The notes beneath the pieces were generated by a model. That model worked only from the letters and a program-made list of their open reading frames with translations. It made no database searches and had not been told where the DNA came from. This document shows positions 32,946 through 40,747 of a stretch of 64,000 nt of DNA, piece by piece (the stretch's first letter is position 1; every line of letters starts with the position of its first letter). The stretch covers positions 287,320-351,319 of the forward strand of contig CAKTPP010000001.1 of assembly GCA_934591895.1 (NCBI GenBank), in the 5' to 3' direction. The position numbers and the translations under genes are program-made. Origin of the DNA: an uncultured Oscillospiraceae bacterium. Its GTDB lineage: Bacteria; Bacillota; Clostridia; Oscillospirales; Oscillospiraceae.

Positions 32946-34184
32946 ATGGATTATTATCTTTTGGCGGATATGACGGTGCAGATCGGCTATGAGCTTGCGA
33001 TCGCCGGCGCGGAGACCTACCGCGTCGAGGAGACGATGCGCCGTGTGATCGAGGCGTATGGCACGGAGGGACAGGCGTTCGCCATTCCGAACTGCGTCGC
33101 CGTGAGCTTTGTGGCGCAAAATACAAAGCCGTTGACGATCATGAAGCGCGTCGGCTACCACGGCAACGACCTTGAGCGCATTGAAAAGCTCAACGCGCTC
33201 AGCCGGCGCATCTGCTCCGAGGTGCCGGAGCTGTCCGAGGCGCAGCGCTGGCTCAAGGAGACGGTGGCGGGCGTGCGCAGCTACGCCACGGGCATCTACT
33301 ATCTCGGCAACTTCATTGCTGCGGCGGGCTTTTGCTGCGTCTTCGGCGGCACGGCGCGCGATTGGCTCTGGGCGGGGCTGAGCGGTCTGATCATCGGCTT
33401 TGTCACGCGCTGGCTCGACCGGCTCGAGGTCAACCAGTTTTTCAGCACCATTGCGGCGTCGTTTCTCATGGCGCTGCCGGCGTACATCGCAGCGGGGCTG
33501 GGCTGGCTCGACTGTGTGGCCGTGGTGATCATCGGCGCGCTGATGCTGCTCGTGCCGGGACTGTTGATCACAAACTCCATGCGCGACATCATCTACGGCG
33601 ACACGAGCTCCGGTGTCAGCCGCATCGTACAGGTGCTGCTCTCGGCGTTTGCCATCGCGCTCGGCACGGCGGCCGCGTGGCACGTCACCGCGCCGCTCTA
33701 TGGTCATGCGGAGGCGGCAGCGGCGCTGACGTATCCGCTCTGGGTGCAGGCGATCGCGACGTTTGTCGCCTGCTTCGGCTTTGTGATCCTGTTTAACGTC
33801 CACGACTGGGGGCGCATTTTGTGTGCGCTCGGCAGCGCGCTGACGTGGGTCGTGTATCTCCTGTGCGTCAAGGCGGGACACACGGTCTACAGCGCCAACT
33901 TCTTTTCCGAGGTCGTGGCCGCGTTTTATTCCGAGGCCATGGGCCGCTGGCGCAAGTGTCCGGTCACGTCCTACCTTGTGATTTCGAGCATTCCGCTGCT
34001 GCCCGGCGCCGGCATTTATTACACGATGAGCATCGGGCTCTCGGGCGCGGTGCAGGAAGCGCTGCAAAAGGGACTGGAGACGGCCGGCATCGCGGGCAGT
34101 CTCGCAGTCGGCATTCTGCTGGTGTCGACGGTGTTTCGCGTCATGAACGTGCGCAAGCGCCGCCTGACGTCCGGACGCACATGA
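32946..34184 (+). CDS. ThrE-family threonine/serine exporter (both halves fused)
   Basis: A 412-residue membrane protein uniting the two ThrE halves that many Firmicutes encode separately. The N-terminal half has the cytoplasmic AIAGAETYRVEETM motif and the family signature PGLLITNSMRDIIYGD, followed by helices. The C-terminal half ends in SSIPLLPGAGIYYTM. ThrE proteins export threonine and serine using the proton gradient. ATG 32946 is preceded only by a weak GGAAAG site. The gene is followed 16 bases later by the HAD phosphatase. Confidence 0.87.
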   Translation: MDYYLLADMTVQIGYELAIAGAETYRVEETMRRVIEAYGTEGQAFAIPNCVAVSFVAQNTKPLTIMKRVGYHGNDLERIEKLNALSRRICSEVPELSEAQRWLKETVAGVRSYATGIYYLGNFIAAAGFCCVFGGTARDWLWAGLSGLIIGFVTRWLDRLEVNQFFSTIAASFLMALPAYIAAGLGWLDCVAVVIIGALMLLVPGLLITNSMRDIIYGDTSSGVSRIVQVLLSAFAIALGTAAAWHVTAPLYGHAEAAAALTYPLWVQAIATFVACFGFVILFNVHDWGRILCALGSALTWVVYLLCVKAGHTVYSANFFSEVVAAFYSEAMGRWRKCPVTSYLVISSIPLLPGAGIYYTMSIGLSGAVQEALQKGLETAGIAGSLAVGILLVSTVFRVMNVRKRRLTSGRT

Positions 34185-34200
34185 TCGGGAGGGCATGAGC

Positions 34201-34884
34201 ATGGAAAGATACCGTGTGCTCTTATTCGATATCGACAACACGCTGCTGGATTTCACAGCCGGGGCAAAGCAGTCCATGGAGGCTATTTTTCTCGAGGCAG
34301 GGCTCCCGTATGCGCCTGAGATGTTTTGCGTGTTTCAGACGGAAAACGACAAGCTCTGGGCACGCATTGAGCGCGGGGAGCTGACGATCGCGGGACTGCG
34401 CGACGTGCGCTGGCAGACGATCCTTGCGCGCCTCGGCCTTGAGGCGGACGGCGCTGCAATGGAGGACGCGTTTCGCATCCGCCTGCACGAGAGCGCCGTG
34501 CCGGTCGCGGGCGCGCGGGAGGTGCTGGCGCATCTGCACGGGAAATACCGCCTGTGCGCTGCGAGCAACGGCCCTTATGCGCAGCAGGTGAACCGGCTGC
34601 ACCGCGCGGGGATGTATGATTTTTTCGAGGCGCTGTTCATCTCCGGGCAGATCGGCGCGGAAAAGCCGAGCGCGGTGTTCTTTGATCGCTGTATGGAGCG
34701 CTTGCCGGGCGTGCGGCCGGAGCAGTGCCTGATGATCGGCGACTCGCTCACGGCGGATATCGCGGGCGGCAGGGCAGCGGGGATGCATACCTGCTGGTTC
34801 GACCCGGCCGACCGTGGCGCCGCCATGCCGCCGCAGGCGGATCTGCGCATTACGCGGCTGGATGAGCTGACGGATATTCTATAA
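34201..34884 (+). CDS. HAD-family hydrolase, YjjG-like nucleotidase
   Basis: A 227-residue haloacid-dehalogenase phosphatase. Motif I is FDIDNTLLDF, motif II lies in AASNGPYAQQVNRL, motif III is the lysine of GAEKPS, and motif IV is MIGDSLTADIAGG. The resemblance is to the YjjG group, which dephosphorylates non-canonical pyrimidine nucleotides (house-cleaning nucleotidase). ATG 34201 is preferred over the in-frame ATG at 34195 because GGAGGG ends seven bases upstream. It is probably co-transcribed with the ThrE gene. Confidence 0.85.
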   Translation: MERYRVLLFDIDNTLLDFTAGAKQSMEAIFLEAGLPYAPEMFCVFQTENDKLWARIERGELTIAGLRDVRWQTILARLGLEADGAAMEDAFRIRLHESAVPVAGAREVLAHLHGKYRLCAASNGPYAQQVNRLHRAGMYDFFEALFISGQIGAEKPSAVFFDRCMERLPGVRPEQCLMIGDSLTADIAGGRAAGMHTCWFDPADRGAAMPPQADLRITRLDELTDIL

Positions 34885-34905
34885 TTGCAGCCATTTTATA
34901 AAGAC

Positions 34906-34945
34906 AAAACGGAGCGCTCGCCGATATCTGCGAGCGCTCCGTTTG
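34906..34945 (+). terminator. terminator after HAD gene
   Basis: AAACGGAGCGCTCGC paired with GCGAGCGCTCCGTTT around CGATATCT. It directly precedes repeat copy 2. Confidence 0.82.
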
Positions 34946-34974
34946 CATACATGAGCACATAACGGCAACTTGCC

Positions 34975-35158
34975 AAAACCTCGTAGCCTTTCGCCAATGG
35001 CGCGGCGAAAGAAATTCCAATGATTTTCTCCGGCGACATGTGCGGCGGAGAAAATACCGCTCGGCCTGCAAACGTGCGCATTGTGCGCCGACGGCGTGCA
35101 ATGCGTGCGCTGCAGTCAGGCCGCAAACCACTTTGTCAAAAAGTATTACTTTTTGACA
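34975..35158. repeat. structured interspersed repeat, copy 2 (184 bp)
   Basis: The same length and hairpin order as 1077-1260. The second hairpin is ATTTTCTCCG/CGGAGAAAAT. The third is closed by CGGCCTG/CAGGCCG with an inner stem GCATTGTGCGCC/GGCGTGCAATGC that differs in sequence from copy 1 yet still pairs. The last is TGTCAAAAAGT/ACTTTTTGACA. As with copy 1, it lies between convergent genes, flanked by terminator hairpins on both sides. Confidence 0.8.
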
Positions 35159-35160
35159 AC

Positions 35161-35195
35161 AACAAACGCGGGTGCAGATCGCTCTGCACCCGCGC
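35161..35195 (-). terminator. terminator of enoate-reductase-like gene
   Basis: Perfect 12-bp stem CGCGGGTGCAGA/TCTGCACCCGCG with TCGC loop. On the minus strand GTTTGTTGTT follows. Confidence 0.75.
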
Positions 35196-35227
35196 GGGGT
35201 TATGCGGTTTCTGGCGTCAGCCGAAGA

Positions 35228-37291
35228 TCAGATCTTCATGCAGACGTCCCATGCACGCCAGATGACGGTGCGCAGGTTGCCGATGGCAACGCAGTCACCG
35301 ACGCGGTGCACGTGACGACCCTTGTCACCAACCGGAGCCGGCACGAAGCCGATGCCGTTGACGACGTTGTCGCACTCGACCTCGAAGGTCTTGCCGTCCG
35401 GACCCTTGACGGTCACGCTGCCGTCGCGGATGGCGGTGATGGTGGAGTGCAGGTAGGTCGGGACCTTGTGATACTCCATCGCGTCACGCAGGAAGGAGGT
35501 GTTGGCAAGGCAGGTAGCCTGAGCCGCGACCAGGTCGCCGGCGTACTCGACGATGATGGGGTGCTTGCCCTGGAGGATCAGGTCGTAAGCCGCCTCGCAG
35601 GAGGACTGGCCGCCGCCGAAGAACAGGACCTTGTCGCCGACTTCCTTCTTCTCCTTGAGCAGCTCGGTGAAGCTCATGGTCTTCTCGAAGCCCGGGATCA
35701 TGGGCATGGTTCTCGGCACGGAGCCGGTGGCCACGATGATCTCGTCAAAGCCGCGCATGGTGCCAAGGTCGGTGACCTCGGTGTTGAAGCGGATATCGAT
35801 GCCCTGCTTCTCAACTTCCTTCTTGTACCACTCAATGAGCTCCTTGTCGTTTTCCTTGAAGCTCATTGCGGAAGCGGTGAGGAACAGGCCGCCGAGCTCG
35901 TTGGTCTTCTCGAAGATGACCGGCTTGTGGCCGCGCTGCTTGAGCACGAGCGCGCACTCCATGCCGCCGATGCCGGCGCCGATGATGGCGACCTTCTTCG
36001 GGCTCTTGGTCGGGACAATCTTATATTTGTTGTGCTGCATCGTGGTCGGGTTCAGCGCGCAGCGGCCCAGATGCAGGGAGTCCTGCGTGCTCTGGATGTT
36101 CGCGGTGCCCTTGAACTTTGCGAAGTTGAAGCAGCCGTTGTGGCAGCGGATGCAGGGCTTGATCTCGTCCTGACGGCCCTGACGGATCTTGGTGACCCAT
36201 TCGGGGTCGACGAGGTTCTGACGTGCGATGGCAACTGCGTCAAGACGGCCGGCAGCGATCTCTTCCGCGGCCTTGACCGGATCCATACGGCCGGCGCAGG
36301 CGACGGGCTTGTCGGTGAAGTTCTTGATGTGCTCGACGTACTCGAGGTTGCAGTTGTCGGGCATGTACTGAGGCGGATGTGCCCAGTACCACGCGTCGTA
36401 AGTACCGTTGTCGCAGTTGAACATGTCGTAGCCGGCATCGCCCAGATACTTGATGGCCTTCTCGGACTCGGCCATGTCGCGGCCGAACTCCTCGAAGTCG
36501 GTCTCGTACGGCATCGCGCCCTTGCCCCAAGCCTTGGTCTTGGAGACGACGGAGTAACGCAGGGACACCGGGAAGTCGGCGCCGGCCTGACGCTTGATGG
36601 ACTGCACGACCTCGACCGGGAAGCGGAAGCGGTTCTCGAACGAGCCGCCGTACTCGTCGGTACGATGGTTCCAGTTGGCGATGGTGAACTGGTCAAGCAG
36701 GTAGCCCTCGTGGACAGCGTGGATCTCGACGCCGTCGACACCGGCCTCACGCAGCTGCTTCGCGGTCTTGCCGAACGCATCGACCATCTCGTGGATCTCT
36801 TCCACGGTCATCGGACGGGAGAGCATGTCCTCCTGCCAGCGGTTCGGGGTGGCGGAAGCGGACGCGCAGCAGTAGCTGACGTCGATCACGGGTCTGGCGA
36901 GCGCGCCGAGAACCTTGTTGTTGTTCAGGGTGACCATCCAGGGGGCAACGGCCATGGAGCGGCCGAAGCCGGCGGCAAGCTGAATGAACAGCTTCGAGCC
37001 GGTCTTGTGGTACTCGACCATGTACTCGGCGAGCTCTTTGAACATCTTCTTGTTCTGATAGAGCCATCTGCGGCCCATGGTGTCGCGGACACACTGCATG
37101 CCCGGGAGCACCAGACCGACGCCGTCCTTGGCGCGGGTCAGCAGGAAGTTCGCTGCTTCCTTATCGAAGTGGCACGGCTCCAGCCAGCCAAACAGAGAGG
37201 TGCCGCCCATGGAGCACTGAACAATGCGGTTCGGGATCTCAACATTGCCAATTTTCCACGGAGTAAACAGCGCGCTATACTTTTCGTCCAT
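35228..37291 (-). CDS. 2-enoate/2,4-dienoyl-CoA reductase-type flavin oxidoreductase
   Basis: A 687-residue flavoprotein of the Old Yellow Enzyme/enoate reductase class. It has an N-terminal FMN barrel (LFTPWKIGNVEIPNRI; HAVHEGYLLDQF as the active-site region; TDEYGGSFENR). A 4Fe-4S site follows, with CIRCHNGC plus a fourth Cys in GRCALNP. The C-terminal FAD/NAD(P) half contains AIIGAGIGGMECALVL and VLFFGGGQSSCEAAYD. Such enzymes reduce C=C bonds in enoates or dienoyl-CoA; BaiCD/BaiH and FldZ belong to the same broad class, so the substrate is open. ATG 37291 is nine bases after AAGGAAGG. Confidence 0.88.
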   Translation of the reverse strand: MDEKYSALFTPWKIGNVEIPNRIVQCSMGGTSLFGWLEPCHFDKEAANFLLTRAKDGVGLVLPGMQCVRDTMGRRWLYQNKKMFKELAEYMVEYHKTGSKLFIQLAAGFGRSMAVAPWMVTLNNNKVLGALARPVIDVSYCCASASATPNRWQEDMLSRPMTVEEIHEMVDAFGKTAKQLREAGVDGVEIHAVHEGYLLDQFTIANWNHRTDEYGGSFENRFRFPVEVVQSIKRQAGADFPVSLRYSVVSKTKAWGKGAMPYETDFEEFGRDMAESEKAIKYLGDAGYDMFNCDNGTYDAWYWAHPPQYMPDNCNLEYVEHIKNFTDKPVACAGRMDPVKAAEEIAAGRLDAVAIARQNLVDPEWVTKIRQGRQDEIKPCIRCHNGCFNFAKFKGTANIQSTQDSLHLGRCALNPTTMQHNKYKIVPTKSPKKVAIIGAGIGGMECALVLKQRGHKPVIFEKTNELGGLFLTASAMSFKENDKELIEWYKKEVEKQGIDIRFNTEVTDLGTMRGFDEIIVATGSVPRTMPMIPGFEKTMSFTELLKEKKEVGDKVLFFGGGQSSCEAAYDLILQGKHPIIVEYAGDLVAAQATCLANTSFLRDAMEYHKVPTYLHSTITAIRDGSVTVKGPDGKTFEVECDNVVNGIGFVPAPVGDKGRHVHRVGDCVAIGNLRTVIWRAWDVCMKI

Positions 37292-37404
37292 GAAATACAT
37301 CCTTCCTTTTTCTTTGATTACGAAGATGAGCTGCCGTTGCTCCCGGCAGATCATCGGACGCTTCTGTAAGCACACATCGCACAGGATGCATACATACTGT
37401 GCAT

Positions 37405-37433
37405 ATCATAGCATACTTTTTGACAAAAAGCAA
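37405..37433 (-). promoter_or_regulatory. promoter of enoate-reductase-like gene
   Basis: TTGCTT (complement of 37428-37433), 17-base spacer, TATGAT (complement of 37405-37410). The stretch 37434-37606 beyond it shows no gene. Confidence 0.65.
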
Positions 37434-37606
37434 TGAAATTCAATCGACACTCTCGTCTATTTTGCTCACAAAAAGCGCAAAAGTGTGACAAATGAGGCGA
37501 AAACCGGCAATTTTTTTGCGCCGGTCATCTGCGGAGCAAACAGCCACTGCGCACGGAAACGCGGAAAAATAACGGAAAAACAGTTGAAAAATACATAAAT
37601 TCCGTC

Positions 37607-37635
37607 TTGAAATCCGCCGCCGGCTGTGCTATCTT
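37607..37635 (+). promoter_or_regulatory. promoter of HD-domain gene
   Basis: TTGAAA at 37607-37612, 17-base spacer, TATCTT at 37630-37635. Confidence 0.7.
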
Positions 37636-37685
37636 AGTACCATTCTTTCACCTACAAAAACGATATGTATTAAGGAGGCTTCACG

Positions 37686-38264
37686 ATGAGTGAACAACTG
37701 GATCGCGCGCAGGCGTGGGCGCTGCTGACGGAATTCAATCAGGATCCGTTTCATCTGCATCATGCAAGAACGGTCGAGGGCGTCATGCGCTATTTTGCGC
37801 AGGAGCTCGGCTATGGAGACGAGGTGGACTTCTGGGGCATCGTCGGTCTGCTGCATGATCTGGACTTTGAGCGCTACCCCGATCAGCACTGCATCCGCTC
37901 GCAGGAGATCATGCGCGAGCGCGGTCTGGACGAGCGGCTCATCCACGCCACGGCCAGCCACGGCTACGGCATTACGGTCGACATCGCGCCGGAGCACGAG
38001 ATGGAAAAGGTGCTCTTTGCAACCGATGAGCTGACCGGCCTGATCGGCGCGGCGGCGCTGATGCGCCCGTCCAAGAGCGTGCAGGATATGGAGCTCAAGT
38101 CCCTGAAGAAAAAGTACAAAAGCAGCGGCTTTGCCGCCGGCTGCTCGCGCGAGGTCATCCAGCGCGGCGCGGATATGCTCGGCTGGAGTCTGGACGAGCT
38201 GCTGACGCGCACGCTCGACGCCATGCGTGTGGTCGAGCCGATCGTGGCGGCCGAGGAGGCCTGA
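37686..38264 (+). CDS. HD-domain hydrolase
   Basis: A 192-residue HD-superfamily metal-dependent phosphohydrolase. The likely ligands are His in HLHHARTVEG, the His-Asp pair of GLLHDLDFE, and a downstream Asp in ATDELTGL. Stand-alone proteins of this group occur widely in Clostridia and have no assigned substrate. ATG 37686 follows AAGGAGG. It is monocistronic, with its own promoter and terminator. Confidence 0.83.
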   Translation: MSEQLDRAQAWALLTEFNQDPFHLHHARTVEGVMRYFAQELGYGDEVDFWGIVGLLHDLDFERYPDQHCIRSQEIMRERGLDERLIHATASHGYGITVDIAPEHEMEKVLFATDELTGLIGAAALMRPSKSVQDMELKSLKKKYKSSGFAAGCSREVIQRGADMLGWSLDELLTRTLDAMRVVEPIVAAEEA

Positions 38265-38273
38265 ACGCACCGA

Positions 38274-38305
38274 AACGCCGGGGAAAGGCATCCCCGGCGT
38301 TTTTG
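38274..38305 (+). terminator. terminator after HD gene
   Basis: AACGCCGGGGA paired with TCCCCGGCGTT around AAGGCA, then TTT. Confidence 0.9.
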
Positions 38306-38329
38306 CACACGGGATCGCAAAGAACGGTC

Positions 38330-38358
38330 TTGAATTCCTTGCGATCTGATAGTATATT
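38330..38358 (+). promoter_or_regulatory. promoter of iscR-like gene
   Basis: TTGAAT at 38330-38335, 17-base spacer, TATATT at 38353-38358. Confidence 0.7.
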
Positions 38359-38393
38359 ATGGATAACACCTGTATGCAAGGAGGCAACAGATC

Positions 38394-38804
38394 ATGGTGA
38401 TCTCAACCAAGGGGCGCTATGCGCTGCGCCTGATGATCGACCTCGCGCAGCATTGCGACGAGGGCTTCATCTCACTCAAGACCGTGGCACAGCGGCAGAA
38501 CGTGTCCCTGAAATACATGGAGGCGATCGCAGCGGCGCTCAACCGCGCGAGCCTTGTCCTCAGCCAGCGCGGCAAGGAGGGCGGCTATTGCCTGAGCCGT
38601 CCGGCGAGCGACATCACGGTCGCGCAGGTGCTGCACAGCACCGAGGGCAGCATGGCCGCCGTGGCGTGCCTCGAATCCGGGGAGAGCTGCTGTGAGCGCG
38701 CGGCTCAGTGCCTGACGCTGCCGATGTGGAAAAAGCTCGACGCCGTCATGGATAACTATCTGTCGAGTGTCTCCGTGCAGGATCTGCTCGACGGCAAGGC
38801 GTGA
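38394..38804 (+). CDS. iscR: Rrf2/IscR-family Fe-S-sensing regulator
   Basis: A 136-residue winged-helix regulator of the Rrf2 family (STKGRYALRLMIDLA start; recognition helix in SLKYMEAIAAAL; wing GKEGGYCLSRP). The cysteine cluster after residue 90 (CLESGESCCERAAQC) matches the [2Fe-2S] ligation site of IscR. It probably senses Fe-S status and controls the iscS-iscU genes just downstream; an Rrf2-like operator overlaps their promoter. ATG 38394 follows AAGGAGG. It has its own terminator, so iscS is transcribed separately. Confidence 0.85.
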   Translation: MVISTKGRYALRLMIDLAQHCDEGFISLKTVAQRQNVSLKYMEAIAAALNRASLVLSQRGKEGGYCLSRPASDITVAQVLHSTEGSMAAVACLESGESCCERAAQCLTLPMWKKLDAVMDNYLSSVSVQDLLDGKA

Positions 38805-38814
38805 CCAGATACGG

Positions 38815-38858
38815 TCGGGGAAGGAGAAGCGCATTCTCGTTCCCCGATTTTTCTTTTT
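38815..38858 (+). terminator. terminator after iscR
   Basis: TCGGGGAA...GAGA paired with TTCTC...TTCCCCGA, followed by TTTTTCTTTTT. Confidence 0.82.
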
Positions 38859-38863
38859 CACAA

Positions 38864-38923
38864 ATTCCTATTGACAAGATGGGAAATACATGATACCATT
38901 TACCCACAAGGCAAATAGGAATT
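38864..38923 (+). promoter_or_regulatory. isc promoter with IscR/Rrf2-type operator
   Basis: Promoter TTGACA (38871-38876), 17 bases, TACCAT (38894-38899). A dyad ATTCCTAT...ATGGGAAAT (38864-38887) covers the -35. A second AATAGGAATT half-site lies at 38914-38923, the mirror image of AATTCCTATT at 38863-38872. The arrangement fits repression by an Rrf2-family regulator; the assignment to this IscR is inferred. Confidence 0.6.
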
Positions 38924-38952
38924 AAGAATTCAGAACATCGGGAGGAGAGCTT

Positions 38953-40143
38953 ATGCGCGTTTATGCAGACAATGCGGCGACCACAAAACTATCCGCCGCT
39001 GCAAAGGAAGCGATGCTTCCATACTTTGATGAGATATACGGAAACCCCAGCACCCTCTACACCCTCGGACAGGAGGCGGCGGAACATCTGCTGGCCTGCC
39101 GCACCGAGATCGCGCGGCTCATCGGCGCGGCCGACCCGCGGGAGATCGTGTTCACCTCCGGCGGCAGCGAGGCCGACAATCAGGCCATCATCTCCGCCGC
39201 CGAGAACGGCGCACGCAAGGGGAAAAAGCACCTCATCTCCACGAAATTTGAGCACCATGCGGTGCTGCACACGCTTGACAAGCTGCGCCGGCAGGGCTTT
39301 GATGTGACGCTGCTGGATGTGCACGAAGACGGTGTTGTCCGCGTCGAGGACGTGGCGGCGGCCATCCGTGACGATACGGCGCTCGTGTCGGTCATGTTCG
39401 CCAACAACGAGATCGGTACGCTCCAGCCCGTTGAGGCCATCGGCGCGCTCTGCCGCGAGCGGGGCATCCCGTTTCACACGGATGCGGTGCAGGCAATCGG
39501 CCACGTGCCTGTGAACGTGCAGGAGATGAACATCGACCTGCTCTCGTGCTCGGCGCACAAGTTCCACGGGCCGCGCGGCGTCGGCTTCCTGTACGCCAGA
39601 CGCGGCATCCCGCTCACAAGCATCATTGAGGGCGGCGCGCAGGAGCGCGGCAAGCGCGGCGGCACGGAGAACACCCCGGCCATCGCCGGCATGACGGCGG
39701 CGCTGCGCGAGGCAGTCGGCCATATGGATGAGAATATGCGCAAGGTCACGCGCCTGCGCGAGACGCTCATCACGGGTCTTGAGACCGTCCCGCACGCGCG
39801 GCTCAACGGCGACCGCGTGCGGCGCGTTCCCGGCACGGTAAACTTCTGCTTCGAGGGCATCGAGGGCGAGTCGCTGCTGCTTCTGCTCGACCGCAGGGGC
39901 ATCGCCGCCTCCTCCGGCAGCGCCTGCACCTCCGGCTCGCTCGACCCCAGCCATGTGCTGCTGGCGCTCGGACTGCCGCACGAGGTCGCGCACGGCTCGC
40001 TGCGCCTGTCCGTGGGCGAATACAACACGGACGAAGAGATGCTGTATATCGTCGAAAATGTCCGTCAGGTGGTCGACTACCTGCGCAGCATCTCCCCGGT
40101 GTGGGACGAGCTGGAGACCGGCTTGCGCCCGCACCAGATCTAA
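38953..40143 (+). CDS. iscS: cysteine desulfurase (NifS/IscS type)
   Basis: A 396-residue PLP enzyme that removes sulfur from cysteine for Fe-S cluster assembly. The start is RVYADNAATTKLS, the PLP lysine lies in SAHKFHGPRGVGF, and the catalytic cysteine loop is SGSACTSGS. It is of the group I (NifS/IscS) type with an extended Cys loop. ATG 38953 follows GGAGGAG. It is followed 40 bases later by iscU in one operon, downstream of iscR. hscAB, fdx and iscA genes are absent, which is usual for Clostridia. Confidence 0.95.
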   Translation: MRVYADNAATTKLSAAAKEAMLPYFDEIYGNPSTLYTLGQEAAEHLLACRTEIARLIGAADPREIVFTSGGSEADNQAIISAAENGARKGKKHLISTKFEHHAVLHTLDKLRRQGFDVTLLDVHEDGVVRVEDVAAAIRDDTALVSVMFANNEIGTLQPVEAIGALCRERGIPFHTDAVQAIGHVPVNVQEMNIDLLSCSAHKFHGPRGVGFLYARRGIPLTSIIEGGAQERGKRGGTENTPAIAGMTAALREAVGHMDENMRKVTRLRETLITGLETVPHARLNGDRVRRVPGTVNFCFEGIEGESLLLLLDRRGIAASSGSACTSGSLDPSHVLLALGLPHEVAHGSLRLSVGEYNTDEEMLYIVENVRQVVDYLRSISPVWDELETGLRPHQI

Positions 40144-40183
40144 CAGATAACAGATTCAGATATCAGATAAAGGAGGCTTTCCT

Positions 40184-40615
40184 ATGGCACTGTACAGCGA
40201 AAAGGTCATGGACCATTTTGAAAACCCCCGCAACGTCGGCAAGATGCCGGATGCCGACGGCATCGGCGAGGTCGGCAACGCCAAGTGCGGCGACATCATG
40301 CGCATGTATATCAAGGTTCGTGACGATGTCATCACGGACGTGAAGTTCAACACCTTCGGCTGCGGCAGCGCGATCGCGTCCTCGTCGATGGCGACCGAGA
40401 TGATCAAGGGCAAGCCCATCGGAGAGGCGCTGGAGCTGTCCAATAAGGCGGTCGTTGAGGCGCTCGACGGCCTGCCGGCGCAGAAGCTCCATTGCTCCGT
40501 GCTCGCCGAGGAGGCGGTCAAGGCGGCCGTGAAGGATTACTACGATAAAAACGGCATCGCCTACGACGCTGATCTCTTTTCGACACATGACTGCGCCGCC
40601 TGCCATGGCGGCTGA
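40184..40615 (+). CDS. iscU: Fe-S scaffold protein IscU/NifU N-terminal type
   Basis: A 143-residue scaffold on which the nascent cluster forms. The three ligand cysteines are in AKCGD, FGCGSAIASSS and LHCSVLAEEA. The C-terminus has two extra cysteines (HDCAACHGG), common in clostridial NifU-like proteins. ATG 40184 follows AAAGGAGG. It is the second gene of the isc operon and receives sulfur from the adjacent desulfurase. Confidence 0.95.
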   Translation: MALYSEKVMDHFENPRNVGKMPDADGIGEVGNAKCGDIMRMYIKVRDDVITDVKFNTFGCGSAIASSSMATEMIKGKPIGEALELSNKAVVEALDGLPAQKLHCSVLAEEAVKAAVKDYYDKNGIAYDADLFSTHDCAACHGG

Positions 40616-40659
40616 CAAACCAAATTGCTTTTCTTCCTTCCCCCTTCTATGTTTTTGCG

Positions 40660-40693
40660 AAGAACCCCCAACCGTCCGGCTGGGGGTTCTTTG
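40660..40693 (+). terminator. terminator of isc operon
   Basis: AGAACCCCCA paired with TGGGGGTTCT around ACCGTCCGGC, then TTG. Confidence 0.82.
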
Positions 40694-40703
40694 TGCATGG
40701 ACA

Positions 40704-40741
40704 GAAAAATCCCCGGCAGGCCGATCGCAGGCCTGCCGGGG
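40704..40741 (-). terminator. terminator of rodA
   Basis: Perfect 12-bp stem CCCCGGCAGGCC/GGCCTGCCGGGG; ATTTTT follows on the minus strand. Confidence 0.88.
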
Positions 40742-40747
40742 GGTGGA

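Noticed and set aside
37412..37430. A third copy of the repeat's last hairpin (CTTTTTGACAAAAAG)
   Set aside because: Only the short TTTTTGACA-like half is shared; none of the other conserved blocks surround it.
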